Origin: Sporosarcina luteola | Lineage (GTDB): Bacteria > Bacillota > Bacilli > Bacillales_A > Planococcaceae | Assembly: GCF_023715535.1 (NCBI RefSeq) | Contig: NZ_JAMBOI010000004.1 | Span: 186,001-250,000 of the forward strand | Direction of reading: 5' to 3' | Length of the DNA: 64,000 bases | Shown: positions 27,856 to 36,790 of the stretch, in pieces | How positions within the stretch are numbered: the first letter of the stretch is position 1 | Layout: each line of letters opens with the position of its first letter | Position numbers and translations under genes: made by a program | Notes under the pieces: model-generated | Database searches by the model: none | The model's input: the letters and a program-made list of their open reading frames with translations, nothing else | What the model was told of the DNA's origin: nothing

Positions 27856-28827
27856 ATGGGATGGAGTAAACGACTGATGTTATCCGTTTCGTTTGCCACG
27901 CTTTTGAATTTCCTGCCGATCCAACATGATGTTTCCGCTTCATCCGATGACAAAGTCATTCCGATGGGCCATTCAATTGGTATTCAAATGGATTTATCGG
28001 GCATTTTCGTCACAAATGATGTACTGGTCAATAACGAGCAATGGCTAAAGGCTGGCGATTCCATAATCCGACTTAACGGAACGGACATCGTTAGTCTCGG
28101 CGACTTTGAACACATCATGATGAAAGTGAAAAAAGAAAAAATTCACATGAATATCAGTCGAAAAGGTGCATCAGTTGAGGTGTTGGCGGAAAAGGATGCT
28201 GTAAAACGCCTCCTGCCTTTCCTTAAAGACCGGACGGAAGGTACCGGGACACTGACATATGTTGATCCGCAAACAGGCACATATGGAGCCCTCGGCCATC
28301 AAATCGTTGACAGCTCCTTGAAATCACCACCACCTTTTAAACATGGCGCAATATACCTTTCCGAAATTGAACAGATAAAGAAAAGTACGCCAGGCTCTCC
28401 AGGATATAAAATCTCCTCCATCGTAGAAGACGAAGAATATTTGGGAACAATTAGATCTAATGGGATTTATGGAATTTTCGGGGCGTGGAACGATGCTTAT
28501 AAGAAAGTGTTGGCTGAACCTCTAGAAGTTATGCAGCCCGCGGAATTACAAGCAGGGGCGGCGGAAATTTTTACTACAGTAAAAGGGACCGAAGTCGAAA
28601 AGTTCTCCATCCAAATTACTGACATTGAGGAAGAGCAGTTCCATTTCATTTTAACCGATGCAAAATTGCTGGAAGCCACAGGTGGGATCTTACAAGGCAT
28701 GAGTGGTAGTCCCGTCATTCAGAACGGCAAGTTTGTCGGCGCTGTCACTCATATGTTTGTCGATGAACCGCAAAAAGGTGCAGGTTTATTTTTAGTCACA
28801 ATGCGTGACGGTGAGAAAAGAAAATGA
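27856..28827 (+). CDS. spoIVB: SpoIVB serine peptidase
   Basis: SpoIVB is made in the forespore, crosses into the intermembrane space and triggers pro-sigma-K processing by cutting SpoIVFA. The protein has 323 residues, shorter than the roughly 426 of B. subtilis mainly at the N-terminus and between domains. An N-terminal hydrophobic segment (about 5-24) is followed by a PDZ domain (LKAGDSIIRLNGTDIVSLGDF) and the S55 peptidase domain with YGALGHQIVD (catalytic His) and GILQGMSGSPVIQNGKFVGAVTHMF (catalytic Ser in GMSGSP). All catalytic parts are present, so it should be active. Confidence 0.93.
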   Translation: MGWSKRLMLSVSFATLLNFLPIQHDVSASSDDKVIPMGHSIGIQMDLSGIFVTNDVLVNNEQWLKAGDSIIRLNGTDIVSLGDFEHIMMKVKKEKIHMNISRKGASVEVLAEKDAVKRLLPFLKDRTEGTGTLTYVDPQTGTYGALGHQIVDSSLKSPPPFKHGAIYLSEIEQIKKSTPGSPGYKISSIVEDEEYLGTIRSNGIYGIFGAWNDAYKKVLAEPLEVMQPAELQAGAAEIFTTVKGTEVEKFSIQITDIEEEQFHFILTDAKLLEATGGILQGMSGSPVIQNGKFVGAVTHMFVDEPQKGAGLFLVTMRDGEKRK

Positions 28828-28829
28828 GG

Positions 28830-28863
28830 AAAAACCGATCCGAAATTTGGGTCGGTCTTTTTA
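28830..28863 (+). terminator. Terminator of spoIVB
   Basis: AAAAACCGATCC pairs with GGGTCGGTCTTTTT around a GAAATTT loop, ending in T-rich sequence. Confidence 0.75.
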
Positions 28864-28871
28864 AATGAATT

Positions 28872-28950
28872 TAGTCGAATAATGACGAAACCATAATCCT
28901 TAAGTTTCATTTTTCGGAAAACAGAAGGATTGTTCGATTGTTTGTCGAAA
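28872..28950 (+). promoter_or_regulatory. spo0A control region: sigma-H-type promoter and 0A boxes
   Basis: GAAGGATT at 28924-28931 and GTCGAAA at 28944-28950, with 12 bases between, fit the sigma-H promoter pattern (RnAGGAWW and RnnGAAT, last base off). TTTGTCGAA at 28941-28949 is a full Spo0A box (TGTCGAA) and overlaps that -10. Two weaker copies, TAGTCGAA (28872-28879) and TGACGAAA (28883-28890), lie about 50-60 bases upstream. This matches the known plan of self-regulated, sigma-H-driven spo0A in B. subtilis. Confidence 0.6.
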
Positions 28951-29038
28951 TTTTCCTTTACAGCAATTCGATTTCATGCGAATAATAGAATCATGGAGAA
29001 TAATGGCAGGGATGAAAAACGAGTAGGGGGAAAATGGG

Positions 29039-29827
29039 ATGGGGAAAGTAAGGATTGCAATTGCGGACGATAATAAAGAATTGGTGAACACGATGCAAGC
29101 ATATTTTGAGCAGCATCCGGAATTGGAAATCATTTGGACAGCACATAACGGTAAAGTATGTCTTTCCATGCTGCAGGAAAACAAGCCTGATCTGCTGCTT
29201 TTGGATATCATAATGCCGCATTTGGATGGGATTGCGGTATTGGATACGATAAAGAAGGATGCTGCATTATCCGATATGCATATTATTATGTTGACTGCAT
29301 TCGGGCAAGAGGACGTCATGGCGCAGGCAGGCAGCTTAGGCGCTTCCTATTTTATGTTGAAACCATTCGAATTTGACAGATTGGTTTCACAGATTTTCCA
29401 AATCTCAGGAACGGCAAAACCTTCAAGACCTATCGTTCAAAAGCAGGTGGAAGCTGATACAACGATGAACCAACGTGCTCTTGATACTACGATTACATCG
29501 ATCATAAAAGAAATCGGAGTCCCTGCTCACATTAAAGGGTATGCATTTTTAAGAGAAGCGATTCAAATGGTCTACACTGATGTCGACCTGCTTGGATCCG
29601 TAACCAAAATCCTTTATCCCGACATTGCAGAGAAGTACAAAACAACCCCTTCACGTGTGGAAAGGGCAATTAGGCATGCGATTGAAGTTGCTTGGAACCG
29701 GGGGAATTACGATGTCATTTCAAAAACATTCGGCTATACAGTCCATCACTTGAAGAGCAAGCCTACAAACAGTGAGTTCATCGCGATGATTGCAGATAAA
29801 ATCCGTCTGGAGCATATAGCAAGCTAA
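29039..29827 (+). CDS. spo0A: Sporulation master regulator Spo0A
   Basis: Spo0A, when phosphorylated by the phosphorelay, turns on sporulation and represses abrB. The protein has 262 residues. The receiver domain holds IADDN (acidic pocket), the phosphorylated Asp56 in [13 protein letters not shown], and LTAFGQ with LKPFEF (switch Thr and Lys). The C-terminal domain is highly conserved: [22 protein letters not shown] start, [18 protein letters not shown] recognition helix, [19 protein letters not shown] end. The hinge is short. ATG 29039 follows AGGGGG. Confidence 0.98.
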   Translation: MGKVRIAIADDNKELVNTMQAYFEQHPELEIIWTAHNGKVCLSMLQENKPDLLLLDIIMPHLDGIAVLDTIKKDAALSDMHIIMLTAFGQEDVMAQAGSLGASYFMLKPFEFDRLVSQIFQISGTAKPSRPIVQKQVEADTTMNQRALDTTITSIIKEIGVPAHIKGYAFLREAIQMVYTDVDLLGSVTKILYPDIAEKYKTTPSRVERAIRHAIEVAWNRGNYDVISKTFGYTVHHLKSKPTNSEFIAMIADKIRLEHIAS

Positions 29828-29854
29828 CTGGCATCATAAAATAGCTACTTTATC

Positions 29855-29882
29855 AAACACCGTAAATTTGCGGTGTTTTTTA
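29855..29882 (+). terminator. Terminator of spo0A
   Basis: AAACACCG (29855-29862) and CGGTGTTT (29871-29878) form a perfect 8-bp stem with a T-run. Confidence 0.88.
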
Positions 29883-29890
29883 TCTGTCTA

Positions 29891-29919
29891 TTGTAGAAAT
29901 ATTGTTTAAACTTTATAAT
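29891..29919 (+). promoter_or_regulatory. Sigma-A promoter of the FapA-family gene
   Basis: TTGTAG at 29891-29896, a 17-base spacer and a perfect TATAAT at 29914-29919, shortly before the start codon at 29933. The short leader (about 7 bases) favours the later TTG start at 29954. Confidence 0.6.
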
Positions 29920-29932
29920 GAAACAAGGATAG

Positions 29933-31519
29933 ATGAGAAAACGGGGTGTCGAATTGCTAGTTCAAAATGACTTTTTTGATTTATACGTGAAAGAGGAAGA
30001 TGTAGTAATCGACTTGAAAAAGACCGGTTATCCTTTAAAATCGTTTGACATGATGACCAACCAAAATCCAAGGATTAAAATTGCATCCTTTCCAGCCTTA
30101 AGAAAAGCTCTGACGGAAATTGGGAATGGACATAAGGTCGGCTACTATTTACCTTTAATTGAAGTGATTGTTCAGCCGGATCATATGAAAGCAGAAGTTG
30201 TTATCAATATGACAATATCGGAATTTCAATCGGAGAAACACCGACTGCTTCCCCTCATTGGAAAATCACTGCAAGACTGCGGCGTCGTCTTTGGGGTAAT
30301 TGACTTGGCGGTAGATGATTTGTATCCGGGGATCGCTATTGAAGCTGCAGTTGGACGGGAACCCGAGAAAGGCGAGGACGCCAAAATTACATATATAGAA
30401 AAACCGGAGAAAAAGCCTGTAATCCGCGAAGACGGTTTGGCAGATTACTATGAAATGAATTTTGTCACACATGTAGAAGAAGGCGATTGGTTAGGCGATA
30501 AAATTCCACCCACGGACGGGAAACCAGGAAAGGATATTTTCGGAAACATTGTCGCTGCAATGCGGGGAAGCGATGTTAATCTTCGTTATGACCGGAAATC
30601 TGTAGTGGAAGTGGAAGAGCAGAAGAAATTTGTACTTCGTGCATTATTCGGAGGTGCGCTTGAATTCGTCGATGACATTGTGAGCGTTGGAAAACACTTG
30701 ATCATTAACGGGGATGTAGGTCCTGAAACGGGTTCCATTACATTTGACGGGGCGATTACAGTTTACGGAACAGTCATGTCAGGCTATTCTGTAAATGCAA
30801 CTGGAGATATTTCAATCGAGGGCAACGAAGGTATAACAAATGCCAAGGAAATATGTTCATCCGAAGGGGATATTTATATTAAGGGCGGAGTATTTGGTGG
30901 AGACAATTCCCTTATAGAAGCAAGTGGTGATATATACATAAAGCACGCAAACAATTGCAGGCTATTTGCAAAAAATATCTATGTAGGGTCCTATATATTA
31001 GGCTCCGAAGTAGTAGGCGATACGGTAATGGTCGATAAAGAAAGAGGGAGAATCATCGGCGGCCGTATTGAAGCACTTTTCAGGATTGAATGTGCATTCG
31101 CCGGCAATGTCCATGAGAGGACGACCCATTTATATGCAAAAGGAATCGATAAAGATTTAATCTACCTGGAAATACAACAAATGGTTCTAGAATTGAAGGA
31201 AATACAAAAAAATACGTTGCATCTTGAAACGCAATTATCTTTGTTTGATAACGGACTATCAAATCAATTGCATGGAGAGCAGGCTGATGCATATGATAAG
31301 TTGCATAAGACGCTCCAAGCCGGAAGGGATAAGATGTTTGAACTCGACCGGGAAATCCAGGTCGGACTTTACAAAATTAAAACTGCAAAGCCTCCTCAAA
31401 TTGAAGTTTCAAAAGAAGCATATCCTGGCGTCATTATTCAAATAGGATCAAAGACCAGTTTGCTGAATAATACAACGAAAGGTGTCTTCGAAGTTGTCGA
31501 CAAAATACTTAATGTCTAA
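29933..31519 (+). CDS. FapA-family (DUF342) protein
   Basis: A cytoplasmic protein of up to 528 residues of the FapA family (flagellar assembly protein A, DUF342). The N-terminal domain (about 1-165) is followed by the right-handed beta-helix domain of repeated short strands rich in Gly (IINGDVGPETGSITFDGAITVYGTV and similar, residues about 255-390), with the family mark VEEGDWLGDKIPPTDGKPGKDIFGN before it. A helical region ends the protein. ATG 29933 and TTG 29954 are both possible starts. Related proteins are tied to flagella or polar organisation, but no flagellar genes lie nearby and the role here is unknown. The next gene overlaps its end by 8 bases. Confidence 0.85.
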   Translation: MRKRGVELLVQNDFFDLYVKEEDVVIDLKKTGYPLKSFDMMTNQNPRIKIASFPALRKALTEIGNGHKVGYYLPLIEVIVQPDHMKAEVVINMTISEFQSEKHRLLPLIGKSLQDCGVVFGVIDLAVDDLYPGIAIEAAVGREPEKGEDAKITYIEKPEKKPVIREDGLADYYEMNFVTHVEEGDWLGDKIPPTDGKPGKDIFGNIVAAMRGSDVNLRYDRKSVVEVEEQKKFVLRALFGGALEFVDDIVSVGKHLIINGDVGPETGSITFDGAITVYGTVMSGYSVNATGDISIEGNEGITNAKEICSSEGDIYIKGGVFGGDNSLIEASGDIYIKHANNCRLFAKNIYVGSYILGSEVVGDTVMVDKERGRIIGGRIEALFRIECAFAGNVHERTTHLYAKGIDKDLIYLEIQQMVLELKEIQKNTLHLETQLSLFDNGLSNQLHGEQADAYDKLHKTLQAGRDKMFELDREIQVGLYKIKTAKPPQIEVSKEAYPGVIIQIGSKTSLLNNTTKGVFEVVDKILNV

Positions 31520-32216
31520 CCCGATGGTCTTCGCGCACAGGGGTGCTTCAGGTGTCTGTTTTGAAAATACAATGCAGGCATTCAAGGAAGCTGCAAGGCT
31601 GCATGCTGACGGGATTGAATTGGATGTTCAATTAACGGCCGATGGAGTGCCAGTCATTGTTCACGATATGGATCTTTACAGAATTTCCGGAATCCGGAAG
31701 CTCGTTTCAGATCTCCATTTTAGTGAATTGCAACATATAAACATCGGAAATAAATTCTTCAGGATTTTTAAAGGCCATCGCATACCAACATTGCAGGAAG
31801 TCGTTTCATTCTGCGAACTGAAACGGCTGGCCTTGAATATCGAGTTGAAAGAGACAGTTTCCGAGAGGCCGGAGCTGTTGCGTAACATCATCGATATAGC
31901 CATGCTGTCAGATAGTGTCCATTTGTCTTCATTCGATCCGGAAATACTCCGAAAAGCAAAAGCGCTGGAGCCATCTATTGAAACGGCATTGCTTGTAAAG
32001 AGAACAACGACTGATTGGAACTGCCTTGAAAATTATGATTTCGTAGATGGCTTCAACTTCCATAAACGCTTGTTGAAAGAACCGTATATAGGCGCAATGG
32101 TCGCCAGCGGAAAAAAGATGAGGGTCTATGGAGTTACCGGTAAAGAGGCAATTACTTTCCAACCACCTCCATATATCGATGGCTGGATAACAGATTTCCC
32201 AGAAAGGTTCAAATAG
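31512..32216 (+). CDS. Glycerophosphodiester phosphodiesterase
   Basis: A 234-residue cytoplasmic enzyme of the GDPD family that splits glycerophosphodiesters to glycerol 3-phosphate and an alcohol. The signature is clear: FAHRGASGVCFENTMQAF at the start, GIELDVQLTADGVPVIVHDMDLYR with metal-binding Glu, Asp and His, then LNIELKE and SSFDPEILR. The C-terminus WITDFPERF is also typical. No signal peptide is seen. ATG 31512 gives a family-like start and overlaps the upstream gene. B. subtilis has a homologue (yqiK) in the same region. Confidence 0.88.
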   Translation: MSNPMVFAHRGASGVCFENTMQAFKEAARLHADGIELDVQLTADGVPVIVHDMDLYRISGIRKLVSDLHFSELQHINIGNKFFRIFKGHRIPTLQEVVSFCELKRLALNIELKETVSERPELLRNIIDIAMLSDSVHLSSFDPEILRKAKALEPSIETALLVKRTTTDWNCLENYDFVDGFNFHKRLLKEPYIGAMVASGKKMRVYGVTGKEAITFQPPPYIDGWITDFPERFK

Positions 32217-32258
32217 ACTTATGGCCCCGAGTCTATGGCGTCCGGAGTCAAGACGAAT

Positions 32259-32290
32259 AAAGGACATCGGCGAATTCGTCGATGTCCTTT
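32259..32290. terminator. Bidirectional hairpin between the GDPD gene and yqzF
   Basis: AAAGGACATCG (32259-32269) and CGATGTCCTTT (32280-32290) form a perfect 11-bp stem between converging genes. The T-run is short, so strength is uncertain. Confidence 0.6.
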
Positions 32291-32304
32291 GTAGATTCAT
32301 TGAT

Positions 32305-32535
32305 TTATTTGAAACGATCTTGAACCCTTCCTTTTCGTCTATCACGTCGTAGCAGGAAACCCGCAAAGAAGGCAAGACCTGCACCGAACATGAGGAAGCC
32401 CACCGTGAATTGAAGCCAGATGAAAGGAAATGGAGCAAATTGGATTCCGAAAAGTGAATCACGCATGAGCTTAATACCGCCTGCTGTGATAAGAATAGGA
32501 ATCAGAAGTACGATGAATGCCGCCATACGAGCCAT
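32305..32535 (-). CDS. yqzF: DUF2627 membrane protein YqzF
   Basis: A 76-residue protein with two membrane helices (about residues 3-22 and 43-62) and a basic tail (RRDRRKGR). It starts MARMAAFIVLLIPILITAGGIKLMRDSLFG, the DUF2627 pattern, and lies divergent from bkdR exactly as yqzF does in B. subtilis. ATG 32535 has AAGGAGATTG just upstream on the minus strand. Function unknown. Confidence 0.85.
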   Translation of the reverse strand: MARMAAFIVLLIPILITAGGIKLMRDSLFGIQFAPFPFIWLQFTVGFLMFGAGLAFFAGFLLRRDRRKGRVQDRFK

Positions 32536-32581
32536 AATATCAATCTCCTTACCAAATATAATTTTACCTGCTCAACATTTA

Positions 32582-32610
32582 TTGTCAAGAACAGAGCAAT
32601 CGTGTATTAT
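32582..32610 (+). promoter_or_regulatory. Sigma-A promoter of the bkd operon
   Basis: TTGTCA (32582-32587), a 17-base spacer and TATTAT (32605-32610) form a good vegetative promoter 52 bases before bkdR. No convincing -24/-12 (sigma-54) element is seen here or before ptb. Confidence 0.65.
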
Positions 32611-32661
32611 GAATATAGATTTGCAAAAGATTGCATGGTGCTAAAAGGAGAATGAATATCC

Positions 32662-34695
32662 TTGCAAAATGTACTCATTGTTGGAGCGGGCTCCGGGGGC
32701 ACGAAAATACTGAACCTGCTCTTGAACTCGAATTTCATGAATGTATCAGCAATTGTCGATATTGATGAACAGGCACCGGGGCTTGTAATCGCAAATAAAC
32801 TAGGAATCCCGTATGGCTCCGATTGGAAGCTTTTCATGACTGAAGAAGTCCATATTGTTTTTGATGTAACGGGAGAAAAAGCAGTTTTTGATGAATTGAT
32901 GAAGAGCATTCCAATGCATACGTTAGTAATTCCCGGATCTATCGCGAATCTGCTCGTAGGCCTATTGAATGAAAACGATCAATACATCCGTAAACTACAA
33001 ACGGAGATGGATAGGCAGCGTCTCATCTTTAATTCAATTGATGAAGGCATGATCGGTATTAATCACGACGGTGTAATTGATTTTATTAATGAAAGCGCTT
33101 GCAAAATGTTGGAAGTTTCTGATTTCGATGCACTCGGCAAATCGATCGGTGACATTATTCCGGAAAGTAAATTGGTTAGGGTGCTTACATCCGGCCGCTC
33201 TGAAGTGAATGAAGAGTTGATTCTGCGCAATGGATTGAAAATTGTAAGTTCCCGTTATCCACTCATTTCCACTGAGGAAGAGACATTTGGCGCATTTGCA
33301 ATTTTCAAAGATGTGTCTGAAGTTGTCAAGCTCGCAGAGGAAATAACAGATTTGAAATCAATAAAAACGATGCTCGAAGCAATCATTCAATCTAGTGACG
33401 ACGCAATTTCGGTTGTTGACGAGAAAGGGAATGGCATCCTTGTCAATCCGGCGTACACTCGGATCACAGGCTTATCTGAAGACGAAGTGATCGGGAAACC
33501 GGCATCTGTCGACATCAATGAAGGCGAAAGCATCCATATGAAGGTATTGCAAACAAAAAAACCAGTCAGAGGCGTAAATATGCGGATTGGGGAAGATAAT
33601 CGGGATGTTATTGTAAACGTGGCCCCTATTATTGTCGATCAGGAAGTAAAGGGAAGCATTGGTGTCATCCACGACATCACCGAAATGCGCAGCCTAATGA
33701 AAGAACTTGATTGGGCAAGACAAACAATCCGGAAATTGGAGTCGACTTGCACATTCGACGATATCCATGGCAGCTCCTCTGAGATCAATCTTGCTATCGA
33801 TCAGGCAAAGGTTGCCTCGAAATCGGATATTCCCGTCTTATTACGAGGGGAAGCAGGCTCGGGGAAAGAGCTGTTCGCAAACGCTATTCATAGCGGCAGT
33901 GAGCGGAAGTCAAGCAAGTTCATCCGTTTAAACTGCGCGGCAATTGATCCTTTTGTAATTGAGAAAGAAATCTTCGGAAATAACGCAGCTCATGACACAG
34001 GCGCTGCATTCAGGGCGGGGTTGTTGGAGGAAGCAGGAAAAGGGACTCTATTCTTGGACGAAGTGACGAATCTACCATTAGCCGTCCAATCAAGACTCCT
34101 AGATTATCTGCAACTGTCAATGTCCAATCGAAGAAGCAATGCATCCACAGAGACTGCGCGGATCATTGTGGCTTCTACAAAAAACCTTGAAAAGGCAATT
34201 CATGAAGGTGCGTTTAATATGGATTTTTATTACATGCTCAATCGGTTGTCGATTCAAATACCGTCATTACGAACGAGGAAATCGGATATTCCGGAAGTCG
34301 CACTTCAACTTTTGAAGAAACTGAATCAAGAGTTTGGCATGAATGTAGAAAGCATTTCAGAGGAAGCTATGCAAAGGCTGCAAAAATATGAATGGCCTGG
34401 CAATGTGCGTGAACTTGAAAACGTCTTAAGCCGGGCAATGATTTTTATGAAGCATGGATATGCCGTCATCAGGGAAGAAGATATTAGAAGGTCTCTTTCC
34501 ACGAATGAGGTTAAAGCGGGAGACGTTGCCCTTCCCGAAATCAGTACACTGGCCACAGTGATGGATGACTACGAACGAACTGTGCTTGAAAAGGCTTTGG
34601 CCGAACATGACGGGAACAAATCGTTGACAGCAAACCGTCTTGGCATTTCATTGCGCTCCTTATATTATAAATTGGAGAAATACAAACTCATCTGA
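32662..34695 (+). CDS. bkdR: BkdR-type PAS/AAA+ regulator with a degenerate sigma-54 activation domain
   Basis: A regulator of 677 residues. Domains in order: a Rossmann-like N-terminal domain (GAGSGG, residues about 8-13), two PAS domains (about 115-225 and 235-345), a sigma-54-type AAA+ domain (about 370-595) and a Fis-type helix-turn-helix (SLTANRLGISLRSLYYKLEK). Walker A (GEAGSGKE) and Walker B (GTLFLDE) remain. The GAFTGA loop that contacts sigma-54 reads AHDTGA at about 442-447, and the two arginine-finger positions read N519 and M525 (FNMDFYYMLN instead of FRxDLxxRL). The gene is only 14 bases from ptb, so it is the first gene of the operon rather than a separate activator. Confidence 0.85.
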   Translation: MQNVLIVGAGSGGTKILNLLLNSNFMNVSAIVDIDEQAPGLVIANKLGIPYGSDWKLFMTEEVHIVFDVTGEKAVFDELMKSIPMHTLVIPGSIANLLVGLLNENDQYIRKLQTEMDRQRLIFNSIDEGMIGINHDGVIDFINESACKMLEVSDFDALGKSIGDIIPESKLVRVLTSGRSEVNEELILRNGLKIVSSRYPLISTEEETFGAFAIFKDVSEVVKLAEEITDLKSIKTMLEAIIQSSDDAISVVDEKGNGILVNPAYTRITGLSEDEVIGKPASVDINEGESIHMKVLQTKKPVRGVNMRIGEDNRDVIVNVAPIIVDQEVKGSIGVIHDITEMRSLMKELDWARQTIRKLESTCTFDDIHGSSSEINLAIDQAKVASKSDIPVLLRGEAGSGKELFANAIHSGSERKSSKFIRLNCAAIDPFVIEKEIFGNNAAHDTGAAFRAGLLEEAGKGTLFLDEVTNLPLAVQSRLLDYLQLSMSNRRSNASTETARIIVASTKNLEKAIHEGAFNMDFYYMLNRLSIQIPSLRTRKSDIPEVALQLLKKLNQEFGMNVESISEEAMQRLQKYEWPGNVRELENVLSRAMIFMKHGYAVIREEDIRRSLSTNEVKAGDVALPEISTLATVMDDYERTVLEKALAEHDGNKSLTANRLGISLRSLYYKLEKYKLI

Positions 34696-34709
34696 AGGAG
34701 GCTGCTCAT

Positions 34710-35618
34710 ATGTCGACACTGGATGCTTTGGTCGAAAAAACAGCTTCTTCTGGTACTCGGGTCGTATCCGTTGCATGCGCCGCCGATCCGGCAGTGTTAG
34801 AAGCAGTGGAAATGTCAGTCATGAAAGGAATTGCATCTTTTCTTCTATTTGATGATGAAGATAGATTGCGTTTGGCCATTAAAGATCGTTATCCGGAACT
34901 TGATGGACATCCCTATATCACACTCATCCATACGGACAGCGACGAAGAAGCGGCGGAAAAATCCGTACGTGCCGTATCCGGCGGGGATGCCCAGGTGCTG
35001 ATGAAAGGCAATTTACCGACTGCACTCATTCTGAAAGCTGTATTGAACGGAGAATATGGGTTGCGGACCGGGAAAGTCCTCTCCCATGTAGCGGCGTTTG
35101 AAGTGGATGGCTATAATAGGTTGCTTTTCGTCACGGATGCCGGAATGAACATTGCACCCACCTTGGAAGAGAAAGCGCAAATCATCCGGAACGCGGTTGC
35201 CGCCGCCAGAGCATGTGGCGTGAAATTGCCGATTGTCGCCCCTCTTGCAGCAATCGAAACAATCAATCCGGCAATGACTCCCACAACTGATGCGGCGTCG
35301 CTCGTCGTCATGAATCAAAGAGGTCAAATTAAGGATTGTATCATCGATGGGCCCCTTGCTTTGGATAATGCAGTTTCTATTGAATCTGCCAAGCATAAGG
35401 GAATAACGAGCGAAACTGCGGGTCTGGCGGACATTCTCGTAGTGCCTTCGATCGAGGCGGGAAATATCTTATACAAATCACTTATGTATTTCGCCAAAGC
35501 GAAAGTCGGCGGCATCATACAAGGTGCCAGAGCTCCGATCGTATTAACATCCAGATCTGATAGCGCAGAGAGCAAGCTTTACTCGTTGGCATTAGCCATT
35601 CAGGCATCTAAAAACTAA
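34710..35618 (+). CDS. ptb: Phosphate butyryltransferase
   Basis: Ptb exchanges CoA for phosphate on butyryl-, isobutyryl- and isovaleryl-CoA, giving acyl phosphates used by Buk to make ATP. The protein has 302 residues, of the phosphotransacetylase fold, with the family segments LMKGNLPTALILKAVLN, FVTDAGMNIAPTLEEKAQI and DIEAGNILYKSL-like VPSIEAGNILYKSLMYFA. ATG 34710 follows GAAGGAGG. It is the second gene of the bkd operon. Confidence 0.93.
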   Translation: MSTLDALVEKTASSGTRVVSVACAADPAVLEAVEMSVMKGIASFLLFDDEDRLRLAIKDRYPELDGHPYITLIHTDSDEEAAEKSVRAVSGGDAQVLMKGNLPTALILKAVLNGEYGLRTGKVLSHVAAFEVDGYNRLLFVTDAGMNIAPTLEEKAQIIRNAVAAARACGVKLPIVAPLAAIETINPAMTPTTDAASLVVMNQRGQIKDCIIDGPLALDNAVSIESAKHKGITSETAGLADILVVPSIEAGNILYKSLMYFAKAKVGGIIQGARAPIVLTSRSDSAESKLYSLALAIQASKN

Positions 35619-35648
35619 AAACGGATATTCCGGAGGAGGAAATGCATC

Positions 35649-36746
35649 ATGGAAATTTTTAACTATATGGAAGATCACGATTACGAACAATTGGTTATTT
35701 GCCAAGACAAAACTTCAGGATTGAAAGCGATTATCGCAATTCACGATACAACTCTCGGACCTGCTCTAGGCGGTACTCGCATGTGGACATACGCGAGTGA
35801 AGAAGAAGCAATCGAGGACGCTCTTCGTCTAGCAAAAGGAATGACGTATAAAAATGCAGCTGCGGGACTCGATTTAGGTGGCGGAAAGACGGTCATCATC
35901 GGAAACCCGAAAACGGATAAAAACCCGGAGATGTTCCGCGCATTCGGCCGCTTCATCGAAGGATTGAACGGAAGATATATTACAGCAGAAGACGTAGGTA
36001 CAACAGAAGAGGATATGGATTTGATCCATTTGGAGACGGATTATGTTACTGGCGTTTCCGCTGAGTTCGGTTCTTCAGGCAACCCTTCACCTGTCACGGC
36101 GTTCGGTGTCTATAAGGGGATGAAGGCCGCAGCGAAAGAAGCATTCGGAAGTGATTCCCTTGAAGGCAAGACAGTAGCTGTCCAAGGTGTTGGAAACGTC
36201 GCCTACACATTATGCGAATACTTGCATGAAGAAGGCGCAAAGCTGATTGTCACTGATATTAATAAGGAAGCTGTTCAACGTGCTGTTGATGCTTTTGGCG
36301 CAACTGCCGTCGAGACCGACGAAATTTATTCGCAAGAAGCGGATATTTTCGCTCCATGTGCATTGGGGGCCATTATCAACGACGAAACGATTCCACAGTT
36401 AAAAGTGAAAGTCATTGCTGGTTCAGCGAATAACCAATTGAAGAATCCGGAGCACGGCGATACAATCCATGAAATGGGAATCGTCTACGCACCTGACTAC
36501 GTCATCAATTCCGGAGGCGTCATCAACGTGGCTGATGAGCTTGCAGGCTATAACCGGGAACGTGCATTGAAACGCGTCGCTGGCATTTACGATACGATTG
36601 AAAAGATTTTCGCGATTTCCAAGCGCGATAACATTCCATCGTACGTTGCAGCGGATCGACTTGCTGAGGAACGTATTGCCCGTGTTGCCAAATCACGTGG
36701 ACAGTTCCTGCAAAATGAAAAAAGTGTTCTTACACGAAAAAAATAA
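35649..36746 (+). CDS. bcd: Leucine dehydrogenase
   Basis: Bcd deaminates leucine, valine and isoleucine to their 2-keto acids with NAD. The protein has 365 residues. The catalytic lysine lies in [22 protein letters not shown] (about residue 80), and the NAD fold has [15 protein letters not shown]. The line [14 protein letters not shown] is typical for Glu/Leu/Phe/Val dehydrogenases. ATG 35649 is preceded by GGAGGAGG. It supplies the keto acids used by the complex encoded further down the operon. Confidence 0.96.
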   Translation: MEIFNYMEDHDYEQLVICQDKTSGLKAIIAIHDTTLGPALGGTRMWTYASEEEAIEDALRLAKGMTYKNAAAGLDLGGGKTVIIGNPKTDKNPEMFRAFGRFIEGLNGRYITAEDVGTTEEDMDLIHLETDYVTGVSAEFGSSGNPSPVTAFGVYKGMKAAAKEAFGSDSLEGKTVAVQGVGNVAYTLCEYLHEEGAKLIVTDINKEAVQRAVDAFGATAVETDEIYSQEADIFAPCALGAIINDETIPQLKVKVIAGSANNQLKNPEHGDTIHEMGIVYAPDYVINSGGVINVADELAGYNRERALKRVAGIYDTIEKIFAISKRDNIPSYVAADRLAEERIARVAKSRGQFLQNEKSVLTRKK

Positions 36747-36790
36747 GACAAATCATTCCCTAACAGGTGCACCCCGAGAGGAGGATGACC

